NCBI GenBank assembly: GCA_938040325.1 | Contig: CALHXW010000251.1 | Coordinates: forward strand, 1 to 35,872 | Direction: 5' to 3' | Source of the DNA: an uncultured bacterium | GTDB taxonomy: Bacteria > Myxococcota_A > UBA9042 > PHBI01 | Length of the DNA stretch: 35,872 nt | Shown here: piece by piece, positions 1 through 8,060 of the stretch | How positions within the stretch are numbered: position 1 is the stretch's first letter | Layout of the letters: the number at the start of each line of letters is the position of its first letter | Made by a program: the position numbers and the translations under genes | The notes under the pieces: generated by a model | Databases searched by the model: none | What the model saw: only the letters and a program-made list of their open reading frames with translations | What the model was told of the DNA's origin: nothing

Positions 1-117
1 GGGCACTGGGTGGCGCGACTGAGCTGCGCGCACCTTCAACACGTGCGCCACCGTCCGCCCTTTGAGCAGAGGCCGTGGACGCAGACAGAAGCCGGCCGAA
101 GGAGTCGACTCGGCACC

Positions 118-423
118 GTGCTGGGCTGCGTGCGTTGCGACGACAGCGAGTGGCCCGACGACGTCGTCGACTACAAGACGACGCCGGTCTTTGACCAGGA
201 CACAGTGCCCAAAGGGCTCTTGGCTGCACACACGACAAAGGCCGGCGTCTGGGCTCGCATCGAGGTGCTTGAAGGCTCGCTTCGCTACACGGTGGTTGGG
301 CCACCGGTCCGCGTCCGCGAGCTGACCGTGGGCCAGGGCGGCGTGATTGTGCCTGAGGTCGCCCACGAGGTGGCGCCTCTTGGTCGCGTGAGGTTCCGCA
401 TCGTGTTTGCGAAGGCGGCCTGA
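118..423 (+). CDS. DUF1971 small cupin-like protein
   Basis: Predicted 101-residue protein. From about residue 18 it reads like the DUF1971 family (E. coli YeaR and tellurite-resistance TehB-related proteins): Y-K-T-T-P-V-F, then T-K-A-G-V-W, then L-E-G-S-L-R-Y, and a closing H-E-V-A-P-L-G-R-V-R-F. These small proteins fold as a cupin barrel; the biochemical role is not settled. The GTG at 118 was chosen because AAGGAG lies 13 bases upstream and the family is about 100 residues long. GTG at 130 is a credible alternative. An open frame reaching back to base 10 has no family similarity before residue 18. The gene stands alone and is followed within three bases by a fold-back hairpin. Family assignment is firm; the start is uncertain. 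Confidence 0.8.
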   Translation: MLGCVRCDDSEWPDDVVDYKTTPVFDQDTVPKGLLAAHTTKAGVWARIEVLEGSLRYTVVGPPVRVRELTVGQGGVIVPEVAHEVAPLGRVRFRIVFAKAA

Positions 424-425
424 GC

Positions 426-466
426 GCTAGCAGCGTTCGGGAGATGCATTTCCCGGCAACGCTGCC
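426..466. repeat. Fold-back hairpin, short member of a repeat family; likely terminator
   Basis: The stem pairs GCAGCGTT (430-437) with AACGCTGC (458-465). It continues inward as CGGGA (438-442) with TCCCG (451-455) after a two-base bulge, around an 8-base loop. It begins three bases after the DUF1971 stop, so it may end that transcript. Its two arms closely match the two ends of the inverted-repeat element at 23832-23994, as if that element's interior had been deleted. Confidence 0.7.
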
Positions 467-553
467 ACAATGGAGACCCACGTCCGCCAAACCCGCGCAG
501 CTGTGTCCTACTGAAAAGCCCGGGTCAGGTTGCGCATTCTTCCGATAGCCGCG

Positions 554-1969
554 ATGGTCGAGGTTCCGAATCTGACGGAGTGGCTGCATGCCAGCAGCGC
601 ACTCGCTTACCTTGCCTCAGGACGGTCCATGCAATCGGCCAAAACCTACTTTGAGGCGGCTTCGCGTCGCCGGAAGTTTCTGAACGGCCAGCTCGAGCTG
701 CTGAGTGCTGCGGATGCGGCTTACCAGCAGGATGCCGATCGAGCCGCCGTGCTGAGTGCGCGTGCGTGGCGCGAGCTCGGTGGCTACTTGCTGCCGGAGG
801 TCGACGACGGGGTCATCCGCGGGCTCGAGACGACGCTGCGCTATCCGAGCTTGGTGCCGATCCGAGACGACTTTCGCCAGCGCACCGCGGCGGCGGTGGC
901 GCGACGTGAAGAGCTCGCCTCCCTCGAGGAGGTTGTGCACACCGACATCCTCGTGTCGAAGGTCGACGACGAGCTGCGTGAGATCACGCCTGCGGCCGAC
1001 GGGTTTCGCGCCGATCTAGCCGCGTGGTCCGAGAGCCGCTGGTACCAGGAACTCGAGCTGCGCGGGTACTTTGGTCAGCACGAAGCTGGGCTCTGGGCGC
1101 GCTTTCGGAACTGGCGTGCGGTCTCGTTTTTGATGTCGGAAGTCGCAGACAAGCAAGGGCTCGAGTTTGCGACAGGAAGCGAGCTGCAAGAGCATGTCAT
1201 GACCTTGCAGAGCGACTCGCGGGCGCTCTTCGACCACGAGGAGCGGCTCAAGAAGCGCCGACAAGCCATCACGGACCTAGACGCCGAGCACACCAAGCTC
1301 ACCACTGCCGAGAGCGACCTGCACCGAGAGATGTACGTGGCGCTCTCAGAAGCGATCCGGGACCACTTGGAGTCCACGCCGGTCGAGCTCCGCTTTGACT
1401 TGGCGAAGGGCGATCCCCACTTGGTCACGTTCTTCAAAAAAATCAGCGGGCTCGACGCCAAGAAATCGTACCTGGAAGAGCTTCGGGTCACGCGCATCCA
1501 GCGTCACATGAGCGACCTTGAGCAGCAGCGTTACAAGCTCGATCTCAAGGTATCCAAGCGAGAACATAAGAGCCGTCGCGGGCGGTTTTTCGGCGTTCCC
1601 CAGAGCGAGATCGACTCGCTCAACAACCACAAGGCCGACAAGTGGCAGCGGCGTCATCAGAAGCTCGAAAAGATCCGCAACCGCCTGGACCGCTTCGACG
1701 ACTACGACAAGGGAACCATCGGCGACCAGGTGCTGTGGTGGGACGTCATCACCCGCAACGCGCCGGGCGACGACCTGTACTCGGTCCGGACCTTCCACGA
1801 ACAACACGGCGGTGGCTTGGCGGCCAATCACCCCCACGCCGAGCTAGAGGCCGCGCTCTTTGGTGATGACTCGATGTCGGACGCCGCCGCAGCTGCCCTC
1901 GCCAGCGACATGGCCGTGATGCGTGACAGCGACGATGTCGCGGACGACTGGGGGCTCGACGCCTCATGA
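554..1969 (+). CDS. Coiled-coil protein of unknown family, first gene of the radical SAM operon
   Basis: Predicted 471-residue soluble protein that I do not recognise. It has no signal peptide, no membrane segment and no cysteine-based motif. It is largely helical, with long charged stretches rich in Glu, Arg, Lys and Leu. Strong heptad-like regions lie around residues 215-275 and 320-390. The C-terminus is acidic and Ala-rich. The start is uncertain: ATG at 554 lacks a clear ribosome binding site, and an in-frame TTG at 530 would add eight residues. The stop overlaps the ATG of the glycosyltransferase gene by four bases (ATGA), so the two are probably translationally coupled. Position suggests a structural or partner role in the same pathway as the glycosyltransferase and radical SAM enzymes, which is inference. 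Confidence 0.75.
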   Translation: MVEVPNLTEWLHASSALAYLASGRSMQSAKTYFEAASRRRKFLNGQLELLSAADAAYQQDADRAAVLSARAWRELGGYLLPEVDDGVIRGLETTLRYPSLVPIRDDFRQRTAAAVARREELASLEEVVHTDILVSKVDDELREITPAADGFRADLAAWSESRWYQELELRGYFGQHEAGLWARFRNWRAVSFLMSEVADKQGLEFATGSELQEHVMTLQSDSRALFDHEERLKKRRQAITDLDAEHTKLTTAESDLHREMYVALSEAIRDHLESTPVELRFDLAKGDPHLVTFFKKISGLDAKKSYLEELRVTRIQRHMSDLEQQRYKLDLKVSKREHKSRRGRFFGVPQSEIDSLNNHKADKWQRRHQKLEKIRNRLDRFDDYDKGTIGDQVLWWDVITRNAPGDDLYSVRTFHEQHGGGLAANHPHAELEAALFGDDSMSDAAAAALASDMAVMRDSDDVADDWGLDAS

Positions 1970-3873
1970 GTCGCTCCGTACGCCGCATTGTCCTCTACGC
2001 CGTCAACGGGGCCGGCCTCGGCCATGTCACGCGCCTCGTGGCTGTGGCGCGCTGGTTGCGTCGGACGGTCACGCTGCTCGAGGGCAAGCCGCCAGAGGTG
2101 CTCTTTTTGACTTCGTCGGAGGCTACACAGGTGCTCAGCGACGCGGGCTTTGCCTCGTTCAAACTGCCTTCGAAGACGCTGGTGCGCGCGACGGGCATGA
2201 ACATGGTCAGCTACCGTCGCCACGCCAAGCACTTCGTGTGGAACACGCTCGGCACCATGGCGCCTGACCTGTTGGTGGTCGACACGTTTCCGTCAGGCAG
2301 CTTCGACGAGCTGTTTCAGCTGCTCGACGGCCCATTCGCCAAGAGTTTTGTCTGTCGCGAGGTCAAGCCCGAGTACGCTCGGCGACCGGTCTATCAGGCG
2401 GCGTTGTCGCTCTACGATGCGGTGGTGGTACCTCATGAGCAGGGCCGTGCCCGCACGCCAAAACACCCGCACGCGCGCTTTTCCGGCGAGGTCGTCCAGG
2501 TCGAGAGCTGTGACGTCTTAGCGCGCGGCGAGGCGTCGCGGCTCTTGGGTATCGATCCCGACGTGCGGCTCGTCTATCTGAGCGCTGGCGGGGGTGGCGA
2601 CCCCAGCAGCGAGGCGACGCTCCACGCTCTGCACAGCGCCATCGGTGGGCGCTCCGATGTCCACCTGCTCATCGGCGCTGGTCCCCTCTACCGAGGCGCA
2701 CGGCTGAACGGCCCGAGTGTCACATGGTGGACCGAGCCACGGGTCTCGCGCTTCTTTGGGCGGGTCGATGCTGCGATCTCGGCTGCGGGCTACAACACCT
2801 TCCACGAGCTGCTACACCTAGGCGTGCCCACGGTGTTCTACGACCAGCCCAAGGTGGCCGACGACCAGCGCGGTCGGGTCGAGCAAGCGGTGGCGCAGCG
2901 TGCTTGTTTGAGGGTCGCTGACGTGTCGGACCCCGAGGCGGTGCGACAGGCGCTCGAGGCAGCGCTCGCCGATCCGGAGCTGGGGTCGCGGGCGCGGGCG
3001 TTTCTGCCTCACAGCGGGGCCCAGCGCGCGGCCGAGCTGCTCTTGGGACCTTGCTACAGCGACGCCCAGCTCGACCGTGCACGGGCGCTGCTGACCCCGG
3101 CGATTGTTCGGTGCGTTGAAGGGCTGCCGGATCGTGGTGCGGCCGTGCTTGGGCGCTGGCTGCCAGAGCTCTTTCCGGCAGCGACACTCGGTGGTGCGGG
3201 GGCCGAGCGAACGCTTCAGCGGCTGCTCGAGCGGCTGCCCTCAGATGCCGCCGAGGCCGTCCGTGAGATCCTCGACGACGAGCCCAGTCGATCGAGCCTC
3301 GACGCCGCCTTGCACGCCGTGAGCCGCTACGTGACCGGGGCGACTGAGTCCGGCGTGTCCCTCGATGCCGCGCTGAGCGTACTGGAGGTCGCGCGCAAGA
3401 AGCATCCCCTCAGGCAGGAACCACACAATGACGCCCACCGCTGGGTCGAGCGCCTCGCCGACTCGCTGACGTCGTTGCTCTGGCAGCCCACTCGGGACTC
3501 GGCGCCGGCTGTCGAAGAGAGCCACCGCGCGTGGTGCGCGCTGGGGGCGGCCGATCGCGTCGACCTTTACAAGCGCTGTCCTCGGGTTGTGGATGCCTCG
3601 CTGGGGCCGGCTGTCGCGGGCCTATCCCGCTGGCTTGGGCTGCGCCTGTTGGAAGTCGACAGCGCTGACGCTAGCGGTCGACTGGGTTACGTGATCGCCG
3701 GGCTCCGCGACCTAAAGAAGCGCTATCCGCGACTGACGGGCGCGGCCCTTGAGGCGCTCAACGCGAGCGCCGTCTCAGCAAGTGCCAGCGGTTCTCACGC
3801 AGTAGGTGCGAGCGGCGTCCCAGCTGGCTCGTCGCATCTCGCTGGTCCGGCGGGCGTGGGGAGGCTTCCATGA
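1966..3873 (+). CDS. GT28/MurG-like glycosyltransferase with long C-terminal extension
   Basis: Predicted 635 residues. Residues 1-360 look like a two-domain GT-B glycosyltransferase of the MurG/GT28 group. The N-terminal glycine loop N-G-A-G-L-G-H is at 14-20. A donor-binding C-terminal half has A-A-G-Y-N-T-F-H-E-L-L near 273 and G-V-P-T-V-F-Y-D-Q soon after, as in MurG and UDP-sugar transferases. The acceptor and sugar cannot be read from sequence. After about residue 360 there is an extra region of about 275 residues, Ala/Leu/Arg-rich and helical, ending in a Ser/Ala/Gly-rich tail; I do not recognise it. MurG itself is about 355 residues, so the extension is unusual. The gene overlaps both neighbours by four bases and is co-transcribed with the three radical SAM genes. 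No membrane segment is seen. Confidence 0.85.
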   Translation: MSRSVRRIVLYAVNGAGLGHVTRLVAVARWLRRTVTLLEGKPPEVLFLTSSEATQVLSDAGFASFKLPSKTLVRATGMNMVSYRRHAKHFVWNTLGTMAPDLLVVDTFPSGSFDELFQLLDGPFAKSFVCREVKPEYARRPVYQAALSLYDAVVVPHEQGRARTPKHPHARFSGEVVQVESCDVLARGEASRLLGIDPDVRLVYLSAGGGGDPSSEATLHALHSAIGGRSDVHLLIGAGPLYRGARLNGPSVTWWTEPRVSRFFGRVDAAISAAGYNTFHELLHLGVPTVFYDQPKVADDQRGRVEQAVAQRACLRVADVSDPEAVRQALEAALADPELGSRARAFLPHSGAQRAAELLLGPCYSDAQLDRARALLTPAIVRCVEGLPDRGAAVLGRWLPELFPAATLGGAGAERTLQRLLERLPSDAAEAVREILDDEPSRSSLDAALHAVSRYVTGATESGVSLDAALSVLEVARKKHPLRQEPHNDAHRWVERLADSLTSLLWQPTRDSAPAVEESHRAWCALGAADRVDLYKRCPRVVDASLGPAVAGLSRWLGLRLLEVDSADASGRLGYVIAGLRDLKKRYPRLTGAALEALNASAVSASASGSHAVGASGVPAGSSHLAGPAGVGRLP

Positions 3874-5051
3874 GCGCAGTCATCGATGACGATGGGGCCA
3901 CGGGTGAGGCGGGTGTGGCCCACCCGAGCGCGAGCGAGCAGAGAGCACGCCGCAAGCGCCTCAAGCAGGAGCGGCACCAGCGCATTGCGTCGATGGTGCG
4001 CGGGCGGCCGGAGCTCGGACCCGACACGGTCCACTTCGACATTGCCAACGCCTGCAACACGCGCTGTACGACCTGCTGGCATCACAGCCCCTTTCTTGCG
4101 CCCGAGCACCGGCCGAGCGGCGCTTGGAAGCGTCAGCGTCTGGCGTTTTCGGACTATGCGCGCATTCTCGATGAGGTGGCCAGCCTCGGTGGGCTCGCGC
4201 ATGTGATCCTCAGCGGCATGGGAGACCCCACACTCAATCCGGAGCTCGTCGCGATGGTGCGGCACGCCCACGGGCATGGGCTCAGCGTGACCATCATCAC
4301 CAACCTACTGCGCGCCGACCTCGACGCCTTGCTGGCGAGCCCTGGTGAGCTGGATCTGCTGACGTCGATCTGCGGCGTCACGCCCAAGAGCTGGCAAGAC
4401 TTTCACGCCCACCCGCGGCCTGACGGCTGGCAGGTGCTGACCAAGCAGCTTGAGCAGTTGCGGGCGGTCGGCTTTCGGCCGAAGCATGTCCAGGTCATCA
4501 ACAACGCCAACGCCCACGAGCTGGTCGAGATGGTCGAGTTCGCCGCCGAGTATCCGGTCAAGCGCGTGAACTTCAAGCTTGCGTCGCTGGCTCGCGGCAC
4601 CGAAGCCGTCGCGCTCAGCGCTCACGAAAAGCAACACCTGCGCGATGAGCTTGTGCCGGCCGCCATGGCAGCCGCTGAGCGGCTAGGTGTCGACACCGAC
4701 CTCAGCGCTTTTGCCCGCCAGATCCACCCCGATGGCCACGCGACGTCGCCGATCGCCGAGGTCGGCTGCTTCATGGGCTATGTCTACTGCCGCGTGACCG
4801 TCGAGCAAGAGCTGCTCTACTGCTGCAACACTCAGGTCTCGATCGGGCAGCTGGGACCCGACGTGAGCGCTTCGGAGCTATGGCGCGGGAGCCGCTATGC
4901 CAGCATCCGCTCGACGCTGCGCCGCGGAGCCTACTTCAAGGGCTGCACCCAGTGCGGTAAGTTCAAGCAGAACGTGAAGTGGCACGAGCGGCTCTCGGAG
5001 CTCCTGGAGCCAGGCGTGATGCGGTCGCTCTACGGAGGGCCGCCCGCATGA
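3870..5051 (+). CDS. Radical SAM protein with C-terminal SPASM-like cysteine region
   Basis: Predicted 393 residues. The radical SAM 4Fe-4S motif is C62-x3-C66-x2-C69 (N-A-C-N-T-R-C-T-T-C-W). The SAM-binding glycine stretch appears as S-G-M-G-D-P-T, a variant of the usual GGEP. The C-terminal third has further cysteines (C300, C308, a Cys-Cys pair soon after, and G-C-T-Q-C-G-K-F). This pattern fits a SPASM/twitch-type auxiliary iron-sulfur domain. The N-terminal 50 residues are basic and charged. Such enzymes use a 5'-deoxyadenosyl radical to modify peptides, sugars or other small molecules; the substrate here is unknown. It overlaps the glycosyltransferase gene by four bases and the next radical SAM gene by four bases. 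Sequence outside the motif differs from the two following genes, so it is a separate lineage. Confidence 0.9.
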   Translation: MSAVIDDDGATGEAGVAHPSASEQRARRKRLKQERHQRIASMVRGRPELGPDTVHFDIANACNTRCTTCWHHSPFLAPEHRPSGAWKRQRLAFSDYARILDEVASLGGLAHVILSGMGDPTLNPELVAMVRHAHGHGLSVTIITNLLRADLDALLASPGELDLLTSICGVTPKSWQDFHAHPRPDGWQVLTKQLEQLRAVGFRPKHVQVINNANAHELVEMVEFAAEYPVKRVNFKLASLARGTEAVALSAHEKQHLRDELVPAAMAAAERLGVDTDLSAFARQIHPDGHATSPIAEVGCFMGYVYCRVTVEQELLYCCNTQVSIGQLGPDVSASELWRGSRYASIRSTLRRGAYFKGCTQCGKFKQNVKWHERLSELLEPGVMRSLYGGPPA

Positions 5052-6022
5052 CCGCACTGGCAAAGTTGACGCGCCTGCTGCGGAGCTCTGACCGCCAGCC
5101 TGCCCGGCCTCCGCTCGGTGTCTCGCCCACGGTCGAGTGGCAGGTTGCCGGCCGCTGCAACTACGACTGCACCTACTGCATCCAGTCGCGGGCGACGCGC
5201 GTGGGGGCTCCAGAGCAAGCGTCGGTCGATGCGATCATCGGCGAGTTCGCCCGGTTGCCGGGCAAGTGGGAGATCAAGATGAGTGGCGGCGAGCCCTTCG
5301 CCTACCGAGGCTTTGTGCGCCACTTGATCACCGAGCTCGTCGCGCAGACGCCGCACGACATCAGCGTGCTGACGAACTTCTCGGCGCCACTCGATATCCT
5401 CGAGCGGTTCTGCCGCCTCACAGGCGACCGCCTTCGGATCACCAGCGCCAGCCTCCACCTTGAGTTCAGCGAGCTGGAGACGTTCCTCGCAAAAGCCCGC
5501 GCGTATCGCGAGCTCCGCACCGAACACAACCCGCAGTCGACGTTTGTCGTCAACTCGGTCCTGGTGCCGGGCAAGGTTGCCCAGCAGGCCGACGTGAAAG
5601 CCCAGGTCGAGGCCGACGGCTTTTGCTACTTCCCGCAGCTGATGAAGATCAAAGGCGGCGTCTTCCCCTACGCCAAGCACGAGGTCCGCCACATCGAGGC
5701 GCTGACGGGCGGCAGCCACGACCCGCGAGCCGTCAACCGTGCCCCGAGCTACCAGGGGCTGATGTGCCATGCAGGCGCATGGTACTTCGTGGTCGACCAG
5801 ACGGGCAGGGCGTACAGCTGTCGCACTGCCAAGCGGTTCGCCGACAAGCCCGCAGAGGACGCCATCACCCCCGACGATCCTGCCTACATGGGGTCGCTCG
5901 TCGACGGCACATTCGCGCTGCACTCCGAAGGCGGCGTATGCCCTTATCCCATTTGCCCGTGCACGGTGCCCGCCAACCGCGGAATCGTCGTGCGGAAGCC
6001 TGATGCCGCGAGGGGGCGCTGA
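5048..6022 (+). CDS. Radical SAM protein, paralogue A with C-terminal CPYxxCxC motif
   Basis: Predicted 324 residues. The start at 5048 was chosen because it overlaps the previous stop as ATGA. A longer in-frame extension to 4979 would lie wholly inside the preceding gene. The radical SAM motif is C37-x3-C41-x2-C44 (C-N-Y-D-C-T-Y-C). The SAM-binding motif is S-G-G-E-P-F (G80-G81-E82-P83). The C-terminal region contains M-C-H-A-G, then A-Y-S-C-R, then C298-P-Y-P-I-C303-P-C305-T-V-P. Together these give five or more cysteines that could bind an auxiliary iron-sulfur cluster. It is clearly related to the next gene along its length (shared W-E-I-K-x-S-G-G-E-P-F, T-N-F-S-A, S-A-S-L-H-L-E). Substrate and product are unknown. 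The gene ends in a TGATG overlap with paralogue B. Confidence 0.92.
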   Translation: MTALAKLTRLLRSSDRQPARPPLGVSPTVEWQVAGRCNYDCTYCIQSRATRVGAPEQASVDAIIGEFARLPGKWEIKMSGGEPFAYRGFVRHLITELVAQTPHDISVLTNFSAPLDILERFCRLTGDRLRITSASLHLEFSELETFLAKARAYRELRTEHNPQSTFVVNSVLVPGKVAQQADVKAQVEADGFCYFPQLMKIKGGVFPYAKHEVRHIEALTGGSHDPRAVNRAPSYQGLMCHAGAWYFVVDQTGRAYSCRTAKRFADKPAEDAITPDDPAYMGSLVDGTFALHSEGGVCPYPICPCTVPANRGIVVRKPDAARGR

Positions 6023-6918
6023 TGCAGTGGCGTCCCTTGGAGGTCCTCGGCCGGAAGCTCGACGGCGTCGTGACTTGGAACATGAACGACACCTGCAACT
6101 ACCGCTGTAGCTACTGCACGCAGCGGCACATGCCGGAGCGCTCTTTTCGCATCGGTGACACCAGCGCGGCCGACCGGTACCTCAAAGCGTTCGAGTCGCT
6201 GCCTGGGGCCTGGGAGATCAAGCTCAGCGGCGGCGAGCCCTTCCAGCAGCCTCACCTAGCGCACATCGTGGCGGGGCTAGTGGCGCAGGGACACGTCATC
6301 AGCGTGCAGACGAACTTTAGCGCGTCGGAGGCAAAGCTCGACGCGTTCTTTGAGGCGTCGCACGGCTCGCTCCACATCTTTAGCGCCAGCCTGCACCTCG
6401 AGTACGCCACGCCCGCCGACTTCATCGCTCGCTATCGGCGGCATGTGGCGGACATTGTTGCCGCAAACGCAGGCGTTCGCTTTGTGGTGACCAGCGTGGC
6501 GACAGCTGACAGGCTTGAGGAGCTTCGCGATGTTGTCGCCCCAGAGCTTGCGGCGGCGGGGATTCGGCTCAAGGTCCAACCGGAGAAGTTCCGGGGCGAC
6601 GTCCGGCGCTACACCGCCGAGCAACATGCCATCTTGCTGCAGCTGGGTGGCCACAACGACACCGGCGTGGTCGCGCCAGACTTCTTTGGTCGGCGCTGCC
6701 TTGCCGGCAGTCGCTACCTCGCGATCAAGTCTGACGGCACGGTTTGGCGCTGCTACCCTGCCAGCCGACATGGCGGACGCTACGCGCGCCTCGGGTCGCT
6801 GCACGAAGGCTTTGCCGTGCTCGATGAGGCCAAGACCTGTCCCTACACCTACTGCAACTGCACCGTCCCCATCCACCGCGGGATGATGGAAGGGGTTGCG
6901 CGCACGTTGGCCGGGTAA
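6022..6918 (+). CDS. Radical SAM protein, paralogue B with C-terminal CPYxxCxC motif
   Basis: Predicted 298 residues. The radical SAM motif is C25-x3-C29-x2-C32 (C-N-Y-R-C-S-Y-C), and the SAM site is K-L-S-G-G-E-P-F. The C-terminal part has R-R-C-L-A-G, then G-T-V-W-R-C-Y-P, then C273-P-Y-T-Y-C278-N-C280-T-V-P, matching the cysteine arrangement of paralogue A. The pair probably arose by tandem duplication and may act on successive positions of one substrate, or as a heterodimer; this is inference. The start codon shares one base with the stop of paralogue A. This is the last gene of the operon; 180 bases without a gene follow. No terminator with a clear U tract was seen there. Confidence 0.92.
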   Translation: MQWRPLEVLGRKLDGVVTWNMNDTCNYRCSYCTQRHMPERSFRIGDTSAADRYLKAFESLPGAWEIKLSGGEPFQQPHLAHIVAGLVAQGHVISVQTNFSASEAKLDAFFEASHGSLHIFSASLHLEYATPADFIARYRRHVADIVAANAGVRFVVTSVATADRLEELRDVVAPELAAAGIRLKVQPEKFRGDVRRYTAEQHAILLQLGGHNDTGVVAPDFFGRRCLAGSRYLAIKSDGTVWRCYPASRHGGRYARLGSLHEGFAVLDEAKTCPYTYCNCTVPIHRGMMEGVARTLAG

Positions 6919-7098
6919 TGCGATGTGCTTATCAAGAGGTTCGTCCACTTGGACCGGCAGCACGCCCCCCGAGCACGCGCGGGCTGCTCCGCATGGGGCG
7001 CGTCCTAACTCGTGCACCGAGCATGTGCTGAACCTGAGACGGCACCGAGCGAATCACCCACCGAGCTGAGCGACCCCGCAACACGATACGGAGAGACC

Positions 7099-7896
7099 AT
7101 GTTCATCAAGTACCAGCATGCGCGAAACGGCGGACTCTTGGCGACACTCGTGAGCGCAGCGACTGGCATCGCGCTTGCCGGGGGCGATGGTGAGCCGCAC
7201 GAGCGATCGGGACTTTCCCAGCAAGAGGCGGTGAGGCAGGTCAACGGCGAGATGGAGCGCTCTAGGCCGGCGGCCGTGGCGCCGGCAGTGGCTGAGCGGG
7301 TCGGGCTGGTGGCTGGTGGAGACACCGGCCGCAAGTCGCCGGCCACCCAAGAGCGTGCGCAGACCGCTGCTGTCGTGGCCCTTGCCCAGCAGGGGAGCGC
7401 GGGCGAAGCGAAGCGCAAGGACGCGCTCGGCGGCTCCTCACCCTGGAAGGTCAACCTCTACGACGACGACCGCGACGGCACCTGGGATAGGGCCAAGGTA
7501 GACCGAGACCGTGACGGCACCTGGGACGCGAAGTGGAGCCACAAGGGCGGCCAGTGGCTCAACGCCGCCGGCCTGGCTTGGCGCGGTGGTCAGTGGACGG
7601 GGCCAGGCGCCCCGCCAACCCCCACGAGAGCGGCTGAAGGGGCCGCCGCCTTGAAGGTCGTTGGTGAGATGGCCAAGCCAGCGACCGGCAAGAAGGTCAA
7701 AGACCTCTACCGAGGCTCTGGGCCCAAGGTGAACCTCTATGACGATGACCGCGACGGAACCTGGGACCGCGCCAAGGTCGACGTGGACCGCGACGGCACT
7801 TGGGACGAGAAGCTCTCGCGAAAAGGCGGCCGGCTTGAGCGCCGCGTTGGCAGCAAGGTGTTTGTGCACAGAGACGGGCGCTGGGTGCTCAACTGA
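7099..7896 (+). CDS. Probable secreted protein with two conserved Asp-rich repeats
   Basis: Predicted 265 residues, not a family I can name. The start at 7099 was chosen for GGAGAG just upstream and because it places a signal-peptide-like N-terminus first (basic M-F-I-K-Y-Q-H-A-R-N, then a hydrophobic stretch at about 12-28). Two nearly identical repeats of about 34 residues begin at residues 117 and 210. Each contains N-L-Y-D-D-D-R-D-G-T-W-D and, a few residues on, D-R-D-G-T-W-D. The D-x-D-x-D-G-x-x-D spacing resembles calcium-binding loops of EF-hand or thrombospondin type 3 repeats. Synonymous positions differ between the two DNA copies while the protein is kept, which points to selection. 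A Pro/Ala linker separates the repeats. It lies 180 bases after the radical SAM operon, same strand. Whether it is a substrate of that pathway is unknown. Confidence 0.75.
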   Translation: MFIKYQHARNGGLLATLVSAATGIALAGGDGEPHERSGLSQQEAVRQVNGEMERSRPAAVAPAVAERVGLVAGGDTGRKSPATQERAQTAAVVALAQQGSAGEAKRKDALGGSSPWKVNLYDDDRDGTWDRAKVDRDRDGTWDAKWSHKGGQWLNAAGLAWRGGQWTGPGAPPTPTRAAEGAAALKVVGEMAKPATGKKVKDLYRGSGPKVNLYDDDRDGTWDRAKVDVDRDGTWDEKLSRKGGRLERRVGSKVFVHRDGRWVLN

Positions 7897-8060
7897 CCTG
7901 CAGCGTCTTGATCCGTTCACCGCGCTGAGCCGTAAACACTAGGCACCCACGCCTGGAAGTTGTTGTGTCACACGCCCGCGCCCGCTCTGTCATTTGCTCT
8001 GTCTCTTGGGGCTGGGCTGGCGGCTACCACATGGCGAGCGGCGGTGGTACGGTCAGCGCG

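Noticed and set aside
4979..5047. Longer N-terminus for the second radical SAM protein
   Set aside because: The extension lies wholly inside the preceding gene and has Arg/Ala-rich shadow composition; the ATGA overlap at 5048 is the better start.
6919..7098. Possible short peptide precursor after the radical SAM genes
   Set aside because: No start with a ribosome binding site and no Cys-, Gly- or Ser-rich short frame was found in the gap.
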